Positions 59,101 through 62,100 of a stretch of DNA of 64,000 nt are shown here, piece after piece. Every line of letters starts with the position of its first letter. The first letter of the stretch is position 1. The notes beneath the pieces were generated by a model. It had not been told where the DNA came from. It did no database searches and saw only the letters and a program-made list of their open reading frames with translations. The position numbers and the translations under genes are program-made. The DNA comes from Pseudonocardia cypriaca. GTDB lineage: Bacteria > Actinomycetota > Actinomycetes > Mycobacteriales > Pseudonocardiaceae. The stretch is taken from contig NZ_VFPH01000003.1 in assembly GCF_006717045.1 (NCBI RefSeq), forward strand, positions 496,001 to 560,000, given 5' to 3'.

Positions 59101-62100
59101 AGCTCCGTGACGTTCAGCGAGCGCAGCGCCCGGTTGAACCGGGAACCCCACCTCGTGTAGTCGCGGCCCGCGATCAGGTCCTCCCACGGCACTGCGGCCA
59201 GCTCCGGGTGCCAGCTGAGCAACCGCCTGAGCGACGGGGCGACCAACCCGCGCTTCATGAGGCGCACGCGGTGCTTGCCGAGCTGCTCGCGGTACTCGGC
59301 ACGCTCGGCGTCGGTGGTTCGGAACCCGTGGTCCAGCCACCACTCGCGCATCACCTCGGTCAGCGCCACCCGCGAACCGTCGTCCGACACGAACAGGTCG
59401 CCTCCGGCAACCCACACCACGTAGTGGAGCGTGTTGCGCGTGAGCGCGAACCGGCGCTCCACGTAGCGCACGCTGAGCACGCCCTCCGGGCTCGTTCGCA
59501 GCAGCGCCACGACCTCGCCGGTCAACCGCTCGACCTCGCGCGCGGTGGGCTCCGCGTTCGCGGGCCGGGGCAACCGCCCCATCACCGCGTCGACGTGCCG
59601 CTGGTGCGCCTCCTCGTCGCGCAGGCCGAGCACCCGGTCGTCGATCTCGGTCCGCAGGATCTCGGCGAGCAGACCGGCGGCCTGCAACCGCGCGAACATC
59701 TCGTTGGTGAGGACGATCACCGGGCCGTCGGCGGTGTGCAGGGTGTAGGCGCCCAGGTGATCCGCCACCCGGACCAGGCCGCGTGCCCGCAGGAGCGCTC
59801 CGGGAACCCGCAGCACCCGGGCCGGCGGGCCACGCGGGGATCCCGGCAGCTCGGCAGGGTCCACCGGCTTCGCGATGCCCCGCCGCAGCGCCTCCCGGAG
59901 CAGCGACCGCAGTAGCGGTTCGTCACCGGGCAGGAAGCCGCCGTGGATCGCCGCGCCGTCACCACCGCCGCGGGCATCCGGATTCGCGTCGAGCTGCGAA
60001 CCCGGGTGCTCCTGGCCGGCCTGGTCACCGGTGAACGCGAGCCCGTAGCGGACGAACGCCGACGAGACGAGGAGGCCGAGCAGCCGGTTCTCGACGCCGG
60101 TGTCGCCGTACGTGCGCGGTTGCCGGGTGAGCACGGTCAGCTCGGTGCCGACGAGCGGGCCGTCCGGCGTGGTGAAGACCGCGGTGCCGGCGGCCGGCAC
60201 CAGCGCCTCGGTGCTCGGCCCGGGCACGAGCCACAGGCTGCCGTCGGCGCGAAGCTCCCAGCGCACGCGCGTCCCGGTGCCCATCAGCGCGACGGCTTCG
60301 GGCGTGCCGAGCTCGACGGCGCCGTCGACGCCACCGCGGCGCCCGTGCGGGTTGGGGAAGCCGGGCAGGGACGCGGCGAGGGTCCGCCACGCGTGCCGCT
60401 CGGTGGTCGGGGCCACCGCCTGCTCGACGACCAGCAGCCGCACGAGCTCGTCACCCTCGACGATCAGGGAGAACACGAGGCCGTCGCGGGCGACCTGGTG
60501 GACCCGCAGTGGGCCCGTCGTCAACGTCGGAGCACCCGCGGCCCGCCACAGCTGCTCGATCAGCTCGAAGGAGCCGAGCCGGGCGTCGAGCAGCGGGGTC
60601 GATGCGGGGAAGTCGTCGGCCACCAGCAGCGGCGCGGGAACGCCCTGGCCGGCCAGCCGCCACAGGTCGCGCTCGCCCTGCATGGTCGGGGTGAACCCGG
60701 CCCGGTCGGCGAGCCTCACCACCACGGCGTCCCCGGCGCCCAGGGTGATCTCCAACCGATCGTCGGCTGCGATCGCCTGCACGAGCGCGGGGTGCACCGC
60801 GACGGCCGGCTCGAAGGACCGGAACCGTTCGGCCAGCACCAGCTCGCCCGCCGTGCGCAGGTGGTCGGCCAGCCGGCCCGCGATCTCGGCGTCGAGCCGG
60901 GCGACCCGGTCCGCCTGGTTCTCGGCGAGCGCGCGGGTGACGTCGAGCAGGTACCGGGTGACGGTGTGGCCGGCCTGGCGGCCGCCGCTCGGCACCGCGG
61001 TCACGTCGGCCAGACCGGCCTCGGCGTCGGCGAGCAGCTCCGCCGCCTGCTCGAGGTCGTACTCGTCGGCGTTCGGGTCGCTCAGCAGGTCGTGGGCCAG
61101 CACGATCTGGTCGCGCGCCTCCCGCAGCATCCACGCCACGGTGTCGGGGCGGACCCGGGTGGTCGGCGGCGCCGTGGGCGGGGACCACACCTCGAACGTC
61201 TCGTCGAAGGTGCTGGGCAGCCGGCGGTGGCCGGGGATGGTCACCGGCGAGCCGGGGCTCGCGGCGAAGACGTCGGCGGAGATCCCTTGCGCCGTGGCCT
61301 TCGCGTCGAGGTCGGTCCGGGCGCCGCTCCACTTGCCGTAGGGGTGGAGCTGCACGGTACGGATCCGGGTGACCGCGCCCCGGGGTGCAGGCAGCAGGCG
61401 CGGCTCGTACCAGGTGGTCGGGCGGGTCTGCACGAGGTAGTCCACGCCCAGCTCGGTGGCCCATCCCGTGAGGAACTCGGTGAACGCAGCCGCGAGCTCC
61501 GCCGATCGCGCCTCCCGGTCGGCCATGACGTGGCTGAGCGCGAGGATCTCGCCGTCGGTGACGAACACCGCGAGCCGGGCGATCCGGCCACCGATGTTCC
61601 CGTGCTGGTCGAGCTCGCGCGCGTAGATCACGGCGATCCGCGGGTGCAGCACGTTCTCCTGGGCGAACTCCCGCTCCACCCCGGACAGCAGGTGCTGGCA
61701 GGCGTTGCCGAACCCGCAGCCCAGGTGCAGGACCTCCACCGGGTCGGTGGACACCTCGATCAGCACGTGCTGACGGCCGATCGTCCGGCGCAGTGCGGCC
61801 GGGGCGTGCTCGCGCGCCACCCACGGGCGCACCCCTCCCAGCCGGACGGTGAGCAGATCGTGCCACCAGCTCCAGGCGACCGCGGCGGCCTCCGCGGCGG
61901 TCCCGCCGCGGTGGACGACCGCGAAGTAGCGGACCAGCAGCTGCTCCAGGTCATGCCTGCTCACCGCGCTGTACTCCACCAGGGCGTTCCACAGCATGTC
62001 CCCGGGCTTCATCGGGATCGCCCGCGATCCGGACAGCCAGACCCGCAGGAGGTTCCCGATCCCGCGGGCGACGGTCCCGCGCAGCTGCCGCTCGTAGGCG

